Both the position numbers and the translations under genes were made by a program. The notes under the pieces are model-generated. The model did not search any database, had not been told where the DNA came from, and saw nothing but the letters and a program-made list of their open reading frames with translations. Source: Microbacterium sp. (GTDB lineage: Bacteria; Actinomycetota; Actinomycetes; Actinomycetales; Microbacteriaceae). Taken from it: a stretch of DNA of 51,582 bases. Below are positions 36,036 through 44,724 of the stretch, piece by piece. The stretch's first letter is position 1; each line of letters starts with the position of its first letter. The DNA is taken from positions 1-51,582 of the forward strand of contig NZ_WOYQ01000014.1 in NCBI RefSeq assembly GCF_011620665.1, written 5' to 3'.

Positions 36036-36713
36036 GTGACGCAGGAGCGCCAGATCCTCGAGCCGGACGGCCGCGCCGTCGGATATGTCGATGAGGGCTC
36101 GGGTCCGGCGATCGTGCTCCTTCCGGCGGCGGGGCTCGATTTCGCCTATCTCGGGACGCTCGCCAGCATCCTCGTCGAAGAGGACTTCCGGGTGGTCCGC
36201 ATCGGGACGCGCTCGAGCGGACCTGCCACGATGCACGATCTGGCGCGCGACGTCGTCGACGTCATGGACGCGATCGGCATGCAGGACGCGTGGATCGGCG
36301 GCCATGCATTCGGCGGCGCCGTCGCCCGCACGGTCGCTCTGGACCACCACGACCGTGTCAACGGCATCCTGCTGCTGGGTGTGGAAGTCGGTGCCGATGC
36401 CGACCGCGGCGACGTGCTCGCGGCTGTGTTCGGTGGCGACTATGTGCCGGACGCGGTGCTTGAAGCACGGCATCACGCAGCTCTCACCGTGACTCCGCGG
36501 CCCGATTGGGCGACGATCGCACCGGACACTCCGACCCTCGTCATCCAGGGGGCGAGTGACACGATCACGCCTCCGAGCAACGGGTCGGCCCTGCAGGCGT
36601 CGGCTCCGGCGCTCGTCAGCGTGAAGGAAGTCGACCACGCCGGGCACCTGTTCGTCGTCACTCACCCCGGTGAGACGTCATGGTTCATCGAGGACTATCT
36701 CGACTGGGATTGA
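36036..36713 (+). CDS. Alpha/beta-hydrolase fold protein lacking the nucleophile serine
   Basis: A 225-residue protein with the alpha/beta-hydrolase plan: AIVLLPAAGLDFAYL, the elbow IGGHAFGGAVA, the acid in VIQGASDTITPP and the histidine in VDHAGHLFVV. At the nucleophile elbow the expected Ser is Ala (A91, GHAFGG), so ordinary esterase or peptidase chemistry is not possible. It could be a cofactor-free oxygenase or lyase-like member, or a binding protein. GTG 36036 follows AGGGAG. Beyond the fold I do not recognise the family. Confidence 0.75.
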   Translation: MTQERQILEPDGRAVGYVDEGSGPAIVLLPAAGLDFAYLGTLASILVEEDFRVVRIGTRSSGPATMHDLARDVVDVMDAIGMQDAWIGGHAFGGAVARTVALDHHDRVNGILLLGVEVGADADRGDVLAAVFGGDYVPDAVLEARHHAALTVTPRPDWATIAPDTPTLVIQGASDTITPPSNGSALQASAPALVSVKEVDHAGHLFVVTHPGETSWFIEDYLDWD

Positions 36714-36753
36714 GCACCTCACGCCCGCCGGATCCTGCATCCGGTGCAGGGTC

Positions 36754-36759
36754 TACGAT
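36754..36759 (+). promoter_or_regulatory. -10 box TACGAT of the cysteine-rich mini-gene (leaderless)
   Basis: TACGAT is followed by GAGGGA and ATG 36766, exactly 6 nt later. Confidence 0.5.
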
Positions 36760-36765
36760 GAGGGA

Positions 36766-36885
36766 ATGGCTACATCGAATCTTCCCGTACCCACTCTTCA
36801 GCCCGTTCCCGACGAGCAGAACCTGCTCACGGTCGCCTCGGCGGGCGCATCGTGCTGCGGGGGCGGATGCTGCAGCACCACCTGA
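36766..36885 (+). CDS. 39-residue cysteine-rich mini-protein
   Basis: The reading frame encodes MATSNLPVPTLQPVP, an acidic DEQNLL region and a C-terminus ASAGASCCGGGCCSTT with a symmetric CC-GGG-CC motif. It has its own -10 box at leaderless spacing and is followed by a hairpin (36902-36916). The N-terminus is leader-like (proline-rich, acidic, LL), and the end resembles cores of ribosomally made, Cys/Ser/Thr-modified peptides or a metal-binding knuckle. No maturation enzyme is adjacent, although an ABC exporter lies 0.9 kb downstream. Not recognised; function unknown. A real gene is likely but not proven. Confidence 0.5.
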   Translation: MATSNLPVPTLQPVPDEQNLLTVASAGASCCGGGCCSTT

Positions 36886-36901
36886 CCCGGTGATCGCCCG
36901 T

Positions 36902-36916
36902 CCCGCCTCCGGCGGG
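36902..36916 (+). terminator. Small hairpin after the mini-gene
   Basis: CCCGCC (36902-36907) and GGCGGG (36911-36916) with a 3-nt loop, 17 bp after the mini-gene stop. There is no T-run. Confidence 0.4.
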
Positions 36917-36949
36917 GACTGAGTGCCGGCGGCGTGGCACGATCGGAGC

Positions 36950-37588
36950 ATGACCATCGTCCGCCGCTTTCCCATCCTCCTCCGCGGCCTCGTGAGTCTC
37001 GCCGTGGGGGTTGCGCTCGCCCTCGCCGCGGGGTCGGTGCTCGGAGGTGCGGCCGGCCTGCTGGTCGGCTGGTCGGGGGCGGCGCTGACCAGCGTCGTCT
37101 GGATCCTGGTTGTCACGTGGCCGATGGACGGCCCGGCCACCCGGGCGCACGCGACGAGGGAAGACCCGGGCCGCTCCATCGCCCGCGTGATCGCGGTGAG
37201 CGGCAGCCTGGTGAGCCTCACCGCGGTGGCGATCGTGCTGATCCAGACCCGCGATGCCGATCCGGTGCGTGCGTCCGTGCTGGCCGCGGTCGCGGTGGTG
37301 GCCGTGGCGTCGTCGTGGGCTCTGATCCAGGCGGACTATATGCTCCGCTACGCCCATCTCTACTTCGCCGACCCCGTCGGAGGGATCGACTTCCATCAGG
37401 ACACCGACCCCTGCTATGCGGACTTCGGCTACTTCTCGGTGGGTCTCGGCATGACCTATCAGGTGGCCGACACCGACGTCAGCACGACGGGTCTGCGCCG
37501 TGTCGTCATCGCGCAGACCCTGCTTGCGTACCTCTTCGGCGCCGTCATCCTGGCCACGGTCATCAACCTGATCGCCGGACTCGGCTGA
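36950..37588 (+). CDS. DUF1345 membrane protein
   Basis: A 212-residue protein with about five transmembrane helices (near 12-28, 32-53, 77-97, 105-125 and 188-210). The signature of DUF1345 is the stretch YADFGYFSVGLGMTYQVADTDV followed by LRRVVIAQTLLAYLFGAVILATVINLIAGL. Function unknown. ATG 36950 has GGAG just upstream. It is followed by the ABC exporter gene after 40 bp, which has its own promoter. Confidence 0.88.
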   Translation: MTIVRRFPILLRGLVSLAVGVALALAAGSVLGGAAGLLVGWSGAALTSVVWILVVTWPMDGPATRAHATREDPGRSIARVIAVSGSLVSLTAVAIVLIQTRDADPVRASVLAAVAVVAVASSWALIQADYMLRYAHLYFADPVGGIDFHQDTDPCYADFGYFSVGLGMTYQVADTDVSTTGLRRVVIAQTLLAYLFGAVILATVINLIAGLG

Positions 37589-37615
37589 TCGGGCCGGTAC
37601 GCCTGCCGGCGCGCA

Positions 37616-37621
37616 TAGGCT
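37616..37621 (+). promoter_or_regulatory. -10 box TAGGCT of the ABC exporter gene (leaderless)
   Basis: TAGGCT is followed by 7 nt and ATG 37629. Confidence 0.5.
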
Positions 37622-37628
37622 GGCCGGC

Positions 37629-39716
37629 ATGGCAATGGGTGCGATGGGCGGCGGGCGCGGCGGTCCCGGAGGCCCGGTCGGCCACGGTGGGTTTCACGGC
37701 GTGGATGAAGCGGCGCAGAAGAAGCTGAACGCTCAAGCGCCCGAGATCGCCGATCTCGGTGCCCGGGTGGTCGCACTCTTCCGGCCCTACACCGGCCGGA
37801 TCATCGTGACCGGCATCCTGGTCGTCGCCGGCGCGACGATCGGGGTGATCCCGCCACTGATCGTCCAGCGGATCTTCGACGACGCGCTGTTCCCCGTCGC
37901 CGGAGGCGGGCCCGAGCTCGGATTGCTCGTGCGGCTGGTGCTGATCATGATCGGCCTGTTCCTGCTCTCGGCGGTGTTGGGCGTCGCGCAGACCTGGTTC
38001 ACCTCGACGGTGGGCAACGACGTCACCGGCGACCTGCGCGTGAAGCTCTTCGGGCACCTGCAGTCGATGGAGCTGGGCTTTTTCACCCGGACCAAGACCG
38101 GAGTGATCCAGTCGCGCCTGCAGAACGATGTCGGCGGCGTGTCCGGAGTGCTCACGAACACGGTCACCAGCATCCTGGGCAACGTCGTCACGGTCGCCTC
38201 GGCGCTGGTCGCCATGGTCATCATCGACTGGCGCCTGACCCTGATCGCGGTCTTCATGATGCCGATCCTCATCTTCGTGCAGCGTCGCGTCGGTCAGGTG
38301 CGGGCACGGATCGCCGGCGAGACCCAGGAGTCTCTGGCGGAGCTCACGTCGATCACGCAGGAGACCCTGAGCGTCTCCGGCATCCTGCTGTCAAAGGCCT
38401 TCAACCGCCAGCGCGCCGAGTCCGCCCGCTACAGCGACGAGAACGCGAATCAGGTGCAGCTGCAGGTGAGGCGCGCCATGAGCGGCCAGGGGTTCTTCGC
38501 CGTCGTGCAAGTGCTGATGGCGTCGGTTCCGGCGGTCATCTACCTCGTCGCCGGGTACCTCATCGCCGGGGGGACCGGCGCGATCACGGCGGGCACCGTC
38601 GTTGCCTTCACCACGGTGCAGGCGCGCTTGCTGATGCCCCTCATGGGGCTCATGCGCGTCGCGCTGGATCTGCAGACCTCTCGCGCTTTGTTCGCGCGCA
38701 TCTTCGAGTACCTCGACCTCACGCCGGCGATCATCGATCGGCCGGACGCGGTCACGGTCGCCGACGCGCCTGGTCCGCTGGGACGGGTCGAGTTCCGCGA
38801 TGTCGTGTTCCGGTATCCGGATGCCGCCGGCGCAGCACGCCCGACCCTGGGTGGCGTCTCGTTCGTCGCGGAGCACGGCCAGCACGTCGCCTTCGTCGGG
38901 CCGTCGGGAGCGGGCAAGACGACCATCCTGTACCTCGCGCCGCGCCTGTACGAAGCCTCGGGAGGAACGGTGCTGTTCAGCGGTGCGGACGTTCGGACGC
39001 TCACGCAGGAGTCGATCATCGATCACGTCGGGATCGTCTCGCAGGAGACCTACCTGTTCCATGCCACGATCCGCGAGAACCTCCGCTACGCCAAGCCTGG
39101 TGCGACGGATGCCGAGCTCGAAGCCGCGTGCACGGCCGCCAGCATCCACCACGTCATCGTGGGGTTCGAGCGGGGCTACGACACGATCGTCGGGGAGCGC
39201 GGATACCGCCTGTCGGGCGGCGAGAAGCAGCGCATCGCGATCGCGCGCGTTCTTCTGAAGGATCCGCCGGTCCTCCTGCTGGATGAGGCGACGAGCGCGC
39301 TGGACACCGTATCGGAGCGCATCGTGCAGGAAGCGCTCGACACTGCGGCGCGCGGGCGCACGACTCTCACGGTCGCGCACCGCCTGTCGACGGTGATCGG
39401 TGCCGACGTCATCCATGTCGTCGATGCCGGACGGATCGTGGAGTCCGGGACGCACGCCGAGCTGCTCTCGAACGGCGGCTTGTACGCCGAACTCGCCGCT
39501 CAGCAGATGGCGGCTTCACAGATCGAGGGCATCGTTGCCGCAGAGGGTCCCCACGACCTCCCGGATCGTCGAGCCGATCGGGCGCCGGTCGGTGCCGCCG
39601 GTCACGATGCCACCCTCCTCCTCACCGCCGATGTGAGCGATACGGGTGCGCTTCCCGTGCTGGAACCCGACTCGGAAGCGCCGGGGGACGAACGCGTCTG
39701 GTCCCACCGGAGCTGA
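37629..39716 (+). CDS. ABC exporter, fused permease and ATPase
   Basis: A 695-residue half-transporter. A Gly/His-rich N-terminus (about 1-30) precedes the type-1 ABC membrane domain with six helices (about 60-360). The ATPase domain (about 380-620) has Walker A VGPSGAGKTTIL, Q-loop VSQETYLF, signature YRLSGGEKQRIAIAR, Walker B PVLLLDEATSALD and the H-loop VAHRLS. A ~75-residue C-terminal tail is polar and not conserved in appearance. Such homodimers export drugs, lipids or peptides; the substrate here is unknown. It converges on nifS with 4 bp between the stops. Confidence 0.92.
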   Translation: MAMGAMGGGRGGPGGPVGHGGFHGVDEAAQKKLNAQAPEIADLGARVVALFRPYTGRIIVTGILVVAGATIGVIPPLIVQRIFDDALFPVAGGGPELGLLVRLVLIMIGLFLLSAVLGVAQTWFTSTVGNDVTGDLRVKLFGHLQSMELGFFTRTKTGVIQSRLQNDVGGVSGVLTNTVTSILGNVVTVASALVAMVIIDWRLTLIAVFMMPILIFVQRRVGQVRARIAGETQESLAELTSITQETLSVSGILLSKAFNRQRAESARYSDENANQVQLQVRRAMSGQGFFAVVQVLMASVPAVIYLVAGYLIAGGTGAITAGTVVAFTTVQARLLMPLMGLMRVALDLQTSRALFARIFEYLDLTPAIIDRPDAVTVADAPGPLGRVEFRDVVFRYPDAAGAARPTLGGVSFVAEHGQHVAFVGPSGAGKTTILYLAPRLYEASGGTVLFSGADVRTLTQESIIDHVGIVSQETYLFHATIRENLRYAKPGATDAELEAACTAASIHHVIVGFERGYDTIVGERGYRLSGGEKQRIAIARVLLKDPPVLLLDEATSALDTVSERIVQEALDTAARGRTTLTVAHRLSTVIGADVIHVVDAGRIVESGTHAELLSNGGLYAELAAQQMAASQIEGIVAAEGPHDLPDRRADRAPVGAAGHDATLLLTADVSDTGALPVLEPDSEAPGDERVWSHRS

Positions 39717-39720
39717 GCCC

Positions 39721-40857
39721 TCAGCTGCGGACGGCGGCGACGGACGCAGCCACCGCATCGGCGACTGCGGCCAGATCGTCGCGGAGATCATGCCCGAACG
39801 TGAAGCGGACGGATGTCTGCGCGACGTCGGGCGGGATTCCGAGCGCGAGGAGGACGTGTGAGGGTTCATCCGCCCCCGCGGCACACGCCGACCCGCTCGA
39901 GGACACCACGCCGCGGCGTTCCAGCTCGAGGAGCACGGCTTCGCCGCTCGTCCCCGCGAAAGTGAAGCTCGCGGTTCCCGGCAGTCGGTGCACCGGGTGG
40001 CCGGTGAGCTGCGCGGTCGGCACCCGTTCCAGAACGCGCGCGATGAAGGCGTCGCGCAGCGCCGCGACACGCGTCGCGGCCTCTTCGCGTTCGGCCTCGG
40101 CGAGCTCCAGCGCGATCGCGAACGCGACGGCACCGGCCACGTTCTCGGTGCCGCTCCGGCGGTCACGCTCCTGGCCGCCGCCGTGCAGCAGAGGTTCGAG
40201 CGGGAGGCGGCCCCGCACAGCGAGCACTCCCGTGCCCTGGGGTGCGCCGATCTTGTGACCCGCGATCGACAGCGCGTCCGCGCCGGTGTCCCGAAGTGGC
40301 AGCCATCCGGCGGCCTGGACCGCGTCGAGGTGCAGGGGGACGCCTGCTGCACTCGCGACGCGGGCGAGCGCAGCGACGTCCTGGACCGTCCCGATCTCGT
40401 TGTTCGCGTACCCGACGGTGACGAGGGCCGTATCCGTGCGGATCGCCGCGGCGACGGCATCCGGGTCCACGCGCCCCGTCTCGTCGACCGGCACGCGCGT
40501 GACGGCATAGCCGTGCACCCGCTCGAGGTAATCGCATGACGCGAGCACCGCCTCGTGCTCGATCGGGGTCGTGATGATGTGCACGGGCCCACCGCGGCGC
40601 AGTGCTGCACCGATCGCGAGCCCCTTGATCGCGAGATTGTCGGACTCGGTGCCGCCCGCAGTGAAGACGATGTCACCCGCGCGCATGTCCAGGACCGCCG
40701 CGACCCGGTGTCGTGCATCGTCGAGGGCGGATGCCGCGGCCTCGCCCACCGTGTGGTGACTGGACGGATTTCCGAACCGCTCGGTGAGGTACGGGATCAT
40801 CGCCTCGAGCGCCTCCGGACGCACCGGGGTGGTGGCGGCGTGGTCGAGGTAGAGCAT
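39721..40857 (-). CDS. nifS: Cysteine desulfurase (NifS/IscS-like)
   Basis: A 378-residue PLP enzyme transferring sulfur from cysteine. It has LDHAATTPVRPEAL, the PLP lysine in SIAGHKIGAPQGTG (K202) and the catalytic cysteine in VSSSGSACAAG (C325). It is the last gene of the nadA-nadB-nadC run (start overlapping the nadC stop), so its likely job is to supply sulfur for the [4Fe-4S] cluster of NadA. The length fits this class; general Fe-S assembly is an alternative. The frame upstream is open through nadC and is not part of the gene. Confidence 0.92.
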   Translation of the reverse strand: MLYLDHAATTPVRPEALEAMIPYLTERFGNPSSHHTVGEAAASALDDARHRVAAVLDMRAGDIVFTAGGTESDNLAIKGLAIGAALRRGGPVHIITTPIEHEAVLASCDYLERVHGYAVTRVPVDETGRVDPDAVAAAIRTDTALVTVGYANNEIGTVQDVAALARVASAAGVPLHLDAVQAAGWLPLRDTGADALSIAGHKIGAPQGTGVLAVRGRLPLEPLLHGGGQERDRRSGTENVAGAVAFAIALELAEAEREEAATRVAALRDAFIARVLERVPTAQLTGHPVHRLPGTASFTFAGTSGEAVLLELERRGVVSSSGSACAAGADEPSHVLLALGIPPDVAQTSVRFTFGHDLRDDLAAVADAVAASVAAVRS

Positions 40858-41717
40858 CAGCCGCCGGGGCTCACGCGCACGTCGAGCCCGAGGTCGAGGG
40901 CCCGTGCCGAGTGGGTGAGCGCACCGACCGAGATGACATCGACACCCGTTTCCGCGATCGAGCGGACGGTCTCCAGCGTCACCCCGCCGGATGCCTCGAC
41001 GGTCGCACGGGCGGCGATCTGCGCGACGCCGATGCGGAGGTCCTCGAGCGAGAAGTTGTCGAGCATGATCGTGCCGATCCCCGCCGCGAGCACCGGTTCT
41101 ATCTGGTCGATCCGGTCGACCTCGACTTCGACATGGGCCGTGTGCGGCAGCCGGGCGGTCGCCGCCCGCAGGGCGGTCGTGAGGTCGGTCCCGCCCGCTG
41201 TGAGCACGGCGAGATGGTTGTCCTTGGCCATGACCGCGTCGGACAGCGAGAAGCGGTGATTGCGGCCGCCGCCGGCGATGACCGCGGCGCGTTCGAAGGC
41301 GCGGAGCCCTGGAGTGGTCTTGCGGGTGTCGGCGATGCGCGCGCCCGTGCCGGCGACCGCGGCGACATAGCTGGCGGTGAGCGTTGCAATGCCGCTCATC
41401 CGCTGGACGAAGTTCAGCCCGATCCGCTCGGCCTGCAGCACGCCGCGCGCGGGTCCCGCGACGGCGGCGAGAATCGCGCCCGCCGCGAACGTCTCGCCGT
41501 CCGCGACGCGGAGGGCGACCTCGATGCCCGGATCGGTGAGGGCGAAGGCGGCCGTGAACACATCGCCGCCGCTGAAGACCCCCGCCTCGCGCGCGACGAG
41601 GTCTGCGGTCGCCGTGGCATCGATGGGGATCAGGTACTCGCTCGTCAGATCGCCCCACGGCGCGTCCTCTTCGAGTGCAGCGGCGACGACGCGGTCGATG
41701 TGAGCGAGGCTCAGCAT
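40857..41717 (-). CDS. nadC: Nicotinate-nucleotide pyrophosphorylase (carboxylating)
   Basis: A 286-residue quinolinate phosphoribosyltransferase, making nicotinate mononucleotide from quinolinate and PRPP. Motifs are EEDAPWGDLTSE, LNFVQRMSGIATLT, RIADTRKTTPGLRAFE, GGGRNHRFSLSDAVMAKDNH and ASGGVTLETV, with EVEVDRIDQ for the active site. ATG 41717 overlaps the nadB end by 7 bp, and its stop shares a base with the nifS start. Confidence 0.95.
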   Translation of the reverse strand: MLSLAHIDRVVAAALEEDAPWGDLTSEYLIPIDATATADLVAREAGVFSGGDVFTAAFALTDPGIEVALRVADGETFAAGAILAAVAGPARGVLQAERIGLNFVQRMSGIATLTASYVAAVAGTGARIADTRKTTPGLRAFERAAVIAGGGRNHRFSLSDAVMAKDNHLAVLTAGGTDLTTALRAATARLPHTAHVEVEVDRIDQIEPVLAAGIGTIMLDNFSLEDLRIGVAQIAARATVEASGGVTLETVRSIAETGVDVISVGALTHSARALDLGLDVRVSPGG

Positions 41718-43399
41718 GCCGCCTGCTCCAACGGGCGCTCGGCTGGTCCGGGACCCAGTGCGGGGAGCGCTGCTTCGGCCGCCGCCGCCGGCAGGCTGCG
41801 CAGAATCGTGTGCACGCCCGCCGGTGGCGGATCGCTTCGGAAGTGCGCCCCCACCGAGCCGGGGCGAGCGAGGGAGGCTGCGACGAGGGCTTCGGCGACG
41901 ACCAGCAGGTTCTCGTCCTCGAGCTGGGACTCGGTCTCGGCCACTCGCGTCTGTGCCCGCCACGCCGCGATGAGGGATGCCGCGTGCGAGAGGCCGGCGG
42001 AGTCGCGCACGAGACCGGCATGCTCCCAGAGGAGGCTCTGCAGTCCCGCCCGCGTGAAACCTTCCGCGGTGGCCGCGGCTGCCGCGGCGGCCCTCGACGG
42101 TCGCCAGCCGACTCGCGCCGCTGCCGCGGGCCACGTGCCGGAGGCCGCATCCGCCGCGAGCACGTCGCCGGTGCGCGCGCCGAAGACGGCACCCTCGAGC
42201 AGCGAGTTCGAGGCGAGACGGTTCGCGCCGTGCACACCGGTGCGGGCGACCTCGCCGACGGCGTAGAGCCCGCCGAGGCTGGTCCGCCCGAACAGGTCCG
42301 TCCGTACGCCGCCCATCAGATAGTGCGCCGCGGGCGTCACCGGAATCGGCTCGCGCGCCCAGTCGAGTCCGCGTTCGCGCACAGCCGCGTCGATCGTCGG
42401 GAACCGACGGGCCAGGAACGATGTCGTCTGCTTGCGAGTCGGACGCAGTCCGGTCGCATCCAGCAGCACGGGGCGACCGGACTGTCGCTCCATGGCTTCC
42501 GAGATCGCACGCGCGACGACATCGCGGGGTGCGAGTTCCGCGTCGGGGTGCGCCTCGAGCATGAACCGCCGACCCTCCTCATCGCGCAGAACGGCGCCCT
42601 CACCGCGCACCGCCTCCGACACGAGGAACGCCGCGCCGATCGCGAGCACCGTGGGGTGGAACTGGACGAACTCGAGATCGGTGACGGCGACCCCGGCGCG
42701 GAGGGCCGCGGCGATGCCGTCGCCGGTGGCGACGGGCGGATTCGTCGTGTGCGCGAACAGCTGCCCCGCGCCGCCGGTGGCGAGGACAACGGCATCCGCC
42801 CGAACGGTTCGTCGAGTTCCGGTGACCCCCGGCGCGTCACCGATCAAGAGGTCGACCCCCGCGACGCGCGCGGGGTGACCGGCCGCCACGAGATCGACGA
42901 GAAAGGCGTGCTCGATGACCTCGGCGCTGCTCGCGCGCACGCGTGCGACGAGCGCTCTTTCGATGGCGGTGCCGGTCGCATCACCTCCCGCGTGCAGGAT
43001 GCGCGGATAGGAATGCGCCGCTTCGAGGCCCTTCATGTATGAGCCGTCTTCGCCACGATCGAAGGCGACCCCGAGCGCGACGAGCTCACGGATCCTCTCG
43101 GGTCCGTCGTCGACGAGCACGTGCACTGCGGCGGGGTCGCTGAGACCGGCGCCGGCGACGAGGGTGTCCCGGATGTGGTCTTCTGCCCGATCGTCCTCGA
43201 ACATGACGCCCGCGATGCCGCCCTGGGCGTAGCGGGTGTTGGCGTGCTCGAGAACGTCCTTCGTCACGACGGTGACCTGGCAGCCCGCGTCCACGGCGTG
43301 GAGGGCGGTCACGAGTCCCGCGATGCCTGATCCGACGATCACGACGCGCACCGGCCCCTGAGTCCCGTCGGTGGGAGCCGGCGCCTGTCGGCGCGTCAT
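41711..43399 (-). CDS. nadB: L-aspartate oxidase
   Basis: A 562-residue flavoprotein oxidising aspartate to iminoaspartate, the first step of NAD synthesis. The FAD motif is VVIVGSGIAGLVTALHA (about 19-35). It also has VTKDVLEHANTRYAQGGIAG, SYPRILHAGGDATGTAI, LEFVQFHPTVL, TPAAHYLMGGVRTDLFGRTSLGGLYAVGEVARTGVHGANRLASNSLLE in the conserved positions, and a C-terminal helical domain. It overlaps nadA by 4 bp (ATGA). The last ~25 residues are Ala/Pro-rich. Confidence 0.96.
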   Translation of the reverse strand: MTRRQAPAPTDGTQGPVRVVIVGSGIAGLVTALHAVDAGCQVTVVTKDVLEHANTRYAQGGIAGVMFEDDRAEDHIRDTLVAGAGLSDPAAVHVLVDDGPERIRELVALGVAFDRGEDGSYMKGLEAAHSYPRILHAGGDATGTAIERALVARVRASSAEVIEHAFLVDLVAAGHPARVAGVDLLIGDAPGVTGTRRTVRADAVVLATGGAGQLFAHTTNPPVATGDGIAAALRAGVAVTDLEFVQFHPTVLAIGAAFLVSEAVRGEGAVLRDEEGRRFMLEAHPDAELAPRDVVARAISEAMERQSGRPVLLDATGLRPTRKQTTSFLARRFPTIDAAVRERGLDWAREPIPVTPAAHYLMGGVRTDLFGRTSLGGLYAVGEVARTGVHGANRLASNSLLEGAVFGARTGDVLAADAASGTWPAAAARVGWRPSRAAAAAAATAEGFTRAGLQSLLWEHAGLVRDSAGLSHAASLIAAWRAQTRVAETESQLEDENLLVVAEALVAASLARPGSVGAHFRSDPPPAGVHTILRSLPAAAAEAALPALGPGPAERPLEQAAC

Positions 43400-44709
43400 G
43401 GCTTGGCCGCCAGCATCCGCTCGAGCGCGATCCGGGCGGGGCCGGCGACATCTTCCGGCACCGTGATCCGGTTCAGCACCTGGCCGGCCACGAGCGCCTC
43501 GAGCACCCACGCGAGATAGCCGGGGTGGATGCGGTACATCGTCGAGCAGGGGCAGACCACGGGGTCGAGGCAGAAGATCTCGTGCTGGGGATGCTGGGCT
43601 GCCAGTCGCTGCACGAGGTTGATCTCGGTGCCGATCGCGAAGGTCGTCGGCTCCGTCGCGGCCATGATCGCCTTGCGGATGACGTCCGTCGACCCGGCGG
43701 CGTCGGCGGCATCCACCACCTCCATCGGGCACTCGGGGTGCACGATGACATGCACTCCGGGGTGCTCGGCACGCGCCTTCTCGATCTGGTCGACCGTGAA
43801 GCGCCGGTGCACAGAACAGAACCCGTGCCACAGGATCACGCGCGCATCCGCGAGGGTTTGAGCGTCTGATCCGCCGAGGGCTCTGCGCGGGTTCCACATC
43901 GGCATCTGCTCGAGGGGGACCCCCATGGCCTTGGCGGTGTTGCGTCCCAGATGCTGGTCGGGGAAGAACAGCACCCGGCGACCGCGAGCGAACGCCCATT
44001 CGAGCACCGTGCGGGCGTTCGAGGAGGTGCACACGATTCCGCGATGGCGCCCGACGAAACCCTTGATCGCCGCTGACGAGTTCATATACGTCACCGGGAT
44101 CACCGGGACGAGGCCGTCGGCGTCGGGCGTGTCGAGGTCGCCATAAAGCTCGCCCAGCTGCTCCCAGCACTCTTCGACCTCGTCGATCGAGGCCATGTCT
44201 GCCATCGAGCAGCCCGCAGCGAGGTTCGGAAGGATCACGGCCTGCTCCGGCCGGGAGAGCAGGTCGGCGGTCTCGGCCATGAAGTGGACCCCGCAGAACA
44301 CAATGGCTTCGGCATCGGGGTGCTCGAGCGCCGCATTGGCGAGCTGGAACGAATCGCCGACGTAGTCGGCGTGGACGATGACCTCTTCGCGCTGATAGAA
44401 GTGGCCGAGCACGACCACACGGTCCCCGAGAGTGGCCTTGGCCGATCGGATCCGGGCGTCGAGCTCGGCCTCGGATGCCTCGCGATATTCTGCGGGCAGT
44501 TCGCCCTGGCGGGGTGACCCGGTCGGAATCACGTCGCCCATCGAAGAGCCGGGGCCGTATCCGGGGCGCGCGTCGAAGTCCCACGGCCCGGCGGCGAGGT
44601 CGGTGTTGCAGGTGTCGCCGGTGCTGCTTCCCGCGACGATCTCCTGGATGCGGTGGTCGACGCTCGCGTCCACGGGGCGAGGGGGGAGAGCGATGTTGAT
44701 GGCGGTCAT
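43396..44709 (-). CDS. nadA: Quinolinate synthase
   Basis: A 437-residue [4Fe-4S] enzyme condensing iminoaspartate with dihydroxyacetone phosphate. Family features are VVVLGHFYQREEVIVHADYVGDS, IVFCGVHFMAETADLLS (cluster cysteine C139), SNARTVLEWAF, HPECPMEVVDAAD (cluster cysteine), GTEINLVQRLA and LDPVVCPCSTMYRI. An N-terminal extension of ~80 residues, typical of actinobacterial NadA, is present. AAAGGG precedes ATG 44709. It starts 15 bp after the nrtR-like gene. Confidence 0.96.
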   Translation of the reverse strand: MTAINIALPPRPVDASVDHRIQEIVAGSSTGDTCNTDLAAGPWDFDARPGYGPGSSMGDVIPTGSPRQGELPAEYREASEAELDARIRSAKATLGDRVVVLGHFYQREEVIVHADYVGDSFQLANAALEHPDAEAIVFCGVHFMAETADLLSRPEQAVILPNLAAGCSMADMASIDEVEECWEQLGELYGDLDTPDADGLVPVIPVTYMNSSAAIKGFVGRHRGIVCTSSNARTVLEWAFARGRRVLFFPDQHLGRNTAKAMGVPLEQMPMWNPRRALGGSDAQTLADARVILWHGFCSVHRRFTVDQIEKARAEHPGVHVIVHPECPMEVVDAADAAGSTDVIRKAIMAATEPTTFAIGTEINLVQRLAAQHPQHEIFCLDPVVCPCSTMYRIHPGYLAWVLEALVAGQVLNRITVPEDVAGPARIALERMLAAKP

Positions 44710-44724
44710 GGGTCCGGGCCCTTT

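Noticed and set aside
39721..44584. Very long open frames running from nifS through nadC and from nadB through nadA
   Set aside because: These are 5' extensions in the same frame as the real genes. The true starts are marked by 1-7 bp overlaps with upstream stops and by family N-termini.
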